From contig CANRHG010000068.1 in the NCBI GenBank assembly GCA_947630385.1, positions 1-8,692 on the forward strand: a stretch of 8,692 nt of DNA, written 5' to 3'. This document shows, piece by piece, positions 7,193 through 8,692 of the stretch. The stretch is from an uncultured Eubacteriaceae bacterium (GTDB lineage Bacteria > Bacillota > Clostridia > Eubacteriales > Eubacteriaceae). Position 1 is the stretch's first letter. Every line of letters begins with the position of its first letter. The notes beneath the pieces were generated by a model. It saw nothing but the letters and a program-made list of their open reading frames with translations. It did not search any database and was not told the origin of the DNA. The position numbers and the translations under genes were made by a program.

Positions 7193-8150
7193 GCTTTGGA
7201 TCATTTGCATCCTACTGGCCGTAATCCTCGATCACTTTACCGGAGATCCCAAAAGCCTTACGCACCCGGTCGTTCTAATCGGAAAGCTGATCAAAGCTCT
7301 AACTAAGTTTTTAGAAACGCGGGGACGCTTCGCGGGACTTGTGATGTGGGCCATCGTCATTCTTGGCGTCTTTCTCGTTTGCCTGCTTATCGAATTTATC
7401 ACGCTTCTTAATCCCATACTTTTTCTTCTGCTCAATTCCTGGTTCCTGTCGACGGCGCTTGCGGAAAAGTCGTTAAAAGACGCCGCGGTAGAGCCGGTAA
7501 GATTTATCGAAACGGATCTCGACGCGGCGCGCAAGAGCGTCGGAATGATCGTCGGCCGCGATACGGGTACTTTAAGTAAGGAAGGTATCTTAAAAGCTGT
7601 GGTCGAGACCCAGGCTGAAAACGCCGTCGACGGGATCTTGGCTCCGCTGTTTTACATGTTTATAGGCTGTTTTTTAAGCCGTTGGGTGGCCTGTCTTAAC
7701 CCATTTACACTCGTTTATATTTATAAAGCCGTCAATACGATGGACTCGATGGTCGGTTATACCGATTTTCCGTACACGAAATTCGGCTATTTTCCAGCAC
7801 GGCTTGATGATCTTTTTAACTACGTCCCGGCACGGCTCGGGGCTCTTTTTTTGCTTTTTTCTGGAAAACTCCTAGGACGATACCGAAAGGGGGCGTATGC
7901 TATTTTCAAACGTTTTCGAAGATCGAGCCCTAGCCCGAACTCCGGCCATCCCGAAGCGGCCGTCGCGGGGATGTTGGGCCTGGAGCTTTGTGGAAGCCAG
8001 TATTATTTTGGGAATTATCACGAAAAGCCGGTAGTTGGTATAGCTTATAAAACAATCGAAGAAAAAGACGTTCTAAAAACGGTCCAGATCGTGTTTTTGG
8101 CGGAACTTTTGTTCGTTTTGCTTTTTACGGTACTTTTGTTGCTCGTTTGA
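7173..8150 (+). CDS. cbiB: Adenosylcobinamide-phosphate synthase, membrane protein
   Basis: Integral membrane enzyme that joins adenosylcobyric acid to an aminopropanol phosphate (or ethanolamine-type) arm, giving adenosylcobinamide phosphate (CobD in aerobic nomenclature). From ATG 7173 it has 325 residues, the normal family size. Likely membrane segments lie at about 8-23, 54-73, 75-95, 152-178 and 304-325. Family motifs are LDHFTGDPKSLTHPVVLIGKL near the N-terminus, GRDTGTLS (128-135), VETQAENAVDGILAPLFY, NTMDSMVGY, ARLDDLFNYVPARLGAL and PNSGHPEAAVAGMLG. The last motif has histidine where many members have tryptophan or tyrosine (NSGWPEA). The ATG lies 20 bases before the end of cbiP, with GGAG 7 bases upstream. 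It is the last gene of the operon, and its stop codon sits inside a terminator hairpin. The substrate for the arm (PduX- or CobC/CobD-type product) cannot be told from here. Confidence 0.95.
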   Translation: MRFLGSELWIICILLAVILDHFTGDPKSLTHPVVLIGKLIKALTKFLETRGRFAGLVMWAIVILGVFLVCLLIEFITLLNPILFLLLNSWFLSTALAEKSLKDAAVEPVRFIETDLDAARKSVGMIVGRDTGTLSKEGILKAVVETQAENAVDGILAPLFYMFIGCFLSRWVACLNPFTLVYIYKAVNTMDSMVGYTDFPYTKFGYFPARLDDLFNYVPARLGALFLLFSGKLLGRYRKGAYAIFKRFRRSSPSPNSGHPEAAVAGMLGLELCGSQYYFGNYHEKPVVGIAYKTIEEKDVLKTVQIVFLAELLFVLLFTVLLLLV

Positions 8151-8172
8151 GAATTTACAGACGGGCTTTTTT
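8141..8172 (+). terminator. Intrinsic terminator of the operon, overlapping the cbiB stop
   Basis: GCTCGTTTG (8141-8149) pairs with CAGACGGGC (8158-8166): nine base pairs, seven Watson-Crick and two G-U, with an eight-base loop, directly followed by six T residues (8167-8172). This is the canonical rho-independent form. The cbiB stop TGA (8148-8150) lies at the top of the 5' arm and the first loop base, so a ribosome finishing cbiB would cover the hairpin. Confidence 0.8.
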
Positions 8173-8236
8173 ATATCTAATTTGGAACATTAAGGAGCTC
8201 TCAGGTTTTCAAAAGATAAATAATCAGATAATGATA

Positions 8237-8280
8237 AAACGCCCAAAGCAGCTTGTACCTGTTATGGGCGTTTATTTTGT
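8237..8280. terminator. Second terminator-like hairpin, possibly bidirectional
   Basis: AAACGCCCA (8237-8245) pairs perfectly with TGGGCGTTT (8265-8273). After one A-A mismatch the stem continues for five more pairs (8247-8251 with 8259-8263, one of them G-U), leaving a seven-base loop. It is followed by a T-rich stretch (TTTATTTTGT, beginning in the 3' arm), and the opposite strand reads TTTTATCATTAT after the stem. It could therefore stop transcription from either side, as a backup for the operon terminator or for a gene entering from the right. Confidence 0.6.
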
Positions 8281-8284
8281 GGTT

Positions 8285-8315
8285 GAGTTTAACTTGTGTC
8301 CGACCAATTAAACTT
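8285..8315. repeat. AT-rich inverted repeat / hairpin
   Basis: AGTTTAA (8286-8292) and TTG (8294-8296) pair with CAA (8305-8307) and TTAAACT (8308-8314), with one bulged C and the eight-base loop TGTCCGAC; a G-U pair closes the base. No T run follows, so it is not a standard terminator. It could be an operator-like dyad, an end of a lost mobile element, or simply chance in AT-rich DNA. Confidence 0.35.
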
Positions 8316-8394
8316 TATCCACTTTTATTGTACCGGTATTTTCCCGGATTTTAAAATAAGGAGGGAGACGACAGGGATACGCCGTTAGAATTAG

Positions 8395-8619
8395 ATGATT
8401 AGGTCGATGAAAATACGGCCAAATGCTAAAGATAAAACGATTAAAGAAATAACTATGAAAATGATCGACAAAGGAAACTTCTAAAAGAAAATAGAATTAA
8501 GGTTCTTAAATCAGCTAAAAAGCTGGATTAAGCGAATTTTGTTGAAAAAGGTCTTTGTATTTTCTTGTTTTCATGAAGAGTATCTTGCAGTCAATCAATT
8601 TTGTAATAAAACATAATAA
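8395..8619 (+). pseudogene. Possible small gene remnant with one in-frame stop
   Basis: From ATG 8395 the frame reads 29 codons to TAA 8482, then stays open for 43 more codons to a double stop TAATAA (8614-8619). Joined, it would be a lysine-rich peptide of about 72 residues. The only nearby strong ribosome site (8358-8365) is about 29 bases from the ATG, too far to serve it, and a stop codon lies immediately before the ATG. I recognise no family. In DNA this AT-rich an open run of this length can easily arise by chance. Confidence 0.12.
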
Positions 8620-8645
8620 AAGAGAAGACTACAAGGTTTTTTAAC

Positions 8646-8692
8646 GTGGATACTCCGCCACATTCGTATGAGCTGTACAACTATCTCTCCAA
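8646..8692 (+). CDS. Possible start of an unrecognised gene, cut by window edge
   Basis: GTG 8646 opens a frame that runs to the window end (15 full codons, beginning VDTPPHSYELYN). The frame is in fact open from 8610, after a TAA at 8607-8609. A weak AAGG lies 9 bases upstream of the GTG. GC content rises here compared with the preceding 300 bases, which is why it is mentioned. The fragment is too short to assign, and the reverse strand is also open across the same stretch. Confidence 0.15.
   Translation, partial: MDTPPHSYELYNYLS

Larger units (their letters stand above)
8173..8692. other. AT-rich intergenic tail without a convincing gene
   Basis: About 520 bases, visibly richer in A and T than the operon, with stop codons in all frames. 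It contains a terminator-like hairpin (8237-8280), a second AT-rich hairpin (8285-8315), a GC-clamped mini-hairpin with CCGG arms (8333-8347), a small stem TCAGCT/AGCTGG with an AAAA loop (8511-8526), and an orphan AAGGAGGG (8358-8365) with no start codon at a suitable distance. No frame longer than about 45 codons is open, and I recognise no protein family. Composition and broken frames would fit gene debris or a strain-variable insertion zone, but nothing identifies its origin. I found no tRNA, riboswitch or CRISPR repeat. Confidence 0.6.

Noticed and set aside
2..8150. A novel defence, mobile or signalling system hidden among the genes
   Set aside because: Every gene in this part is a recognisable full-length member of the tetrapyrrole or cobalamin pathway (hemB is cut only by the window edge) and no intergenic space remains.
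8264..8311. Fifteen-codon ORF from ATG 8264
   Set aside because: No ribosome site, starts inside the second terminator hairpin, and is too short to support.
8541..8620. Promoter for a downstream gene (TTGAAA near 8542, CATAAT near 8612)
   Set aside because: No pair of -35 and -10 like hexamers with 16-18 base spacing was found; in such AT-rich DNA single hexamer matches are expected by chance.
8173..8692. Cobalamin riboswitch in the tail
   Set aside because: I looked for a B12-box-like GCCACTG motif with flanking helices on both strands and saw none; in this operon such an element would be expected upstream of the window.

Overview
The window is most of the distal part of an anaerobic (cobalt-early) cobalamin biosynthesis operon, followed by a short AT-rich intergenic tail. 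Nine genes lie head to tail on the + strand: hemB (5' end cut by the window edge), hemL, cbiK, cbiF, cbiG, cbiH, cbiJ, cbiP and cbiB. The presence of CbiK and CbiG, and the absence of oxygen-dependent CobG or CobN-type genes, points to an anaerobic or facultative bacterium. Gene content, a GC content near 50% judged by eye, and frequent use of GTG starts and GGAG-type ribosome sites fit an anaerobic Bacillota (Firmicutes) lineage. I cannot name the genus from sequence alone.

Layout. 1-1880: the tetrapyrrole precursor pair hemB-hemL, which makes 5-aminolevulinate and porphobilinogen. 1858-5769: corrin ring construction, comprising CbiK (cobalt insertion into sirohydrochlorin), CbiF (C11 methylation), CbiG (lactone opening, loss of the C2 fragment), CbiH (C17 methylation and ring contraction) and CbiJ (reduction of cobalt-precorrin-6A). 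5762-8150: late steps, CbiP (side-chain amidation to cobyric acid) and CbiB (attachment of the aminopropanol arm, membrane). 8141-8172: an intrinsic terminator whose stem overlaps the cbiB stop codon. 8173-8692: AT-rich non-coding DNA with a second terminator-like hairpin, a third AT-rich hairpin and no convincing gene.

How it works together. Every one of the eight gene junctions overlaps, by roughly 4 to 23 bases, so there is no room for an internal promoter or riboswitch between genes and translation is probably coupled along the whole chain. Control must come from upstream of the window (a cobalamin riboswitch would be usual, but is not visible here). Steps needed for a complete pathway but absent from this window are ALA formation upstream of HemL (HemA), PBG deaminase, uroporphyrinogen III synthase and methyltransferase, CbiL, CbiC, CbiD, CbiE/T, CbiA, the adenosyltransferase and the nucleotide-loop enzymes. 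The first of these are probably encoded upstream.

I found no undescribed system. The points most worth a second look are the fully overlapping gene chain, the stop-codon-embedded terminator, an unusual Cys-Cys in HemB, the choice of the cbiG start, and the marked change in composition in the tail.
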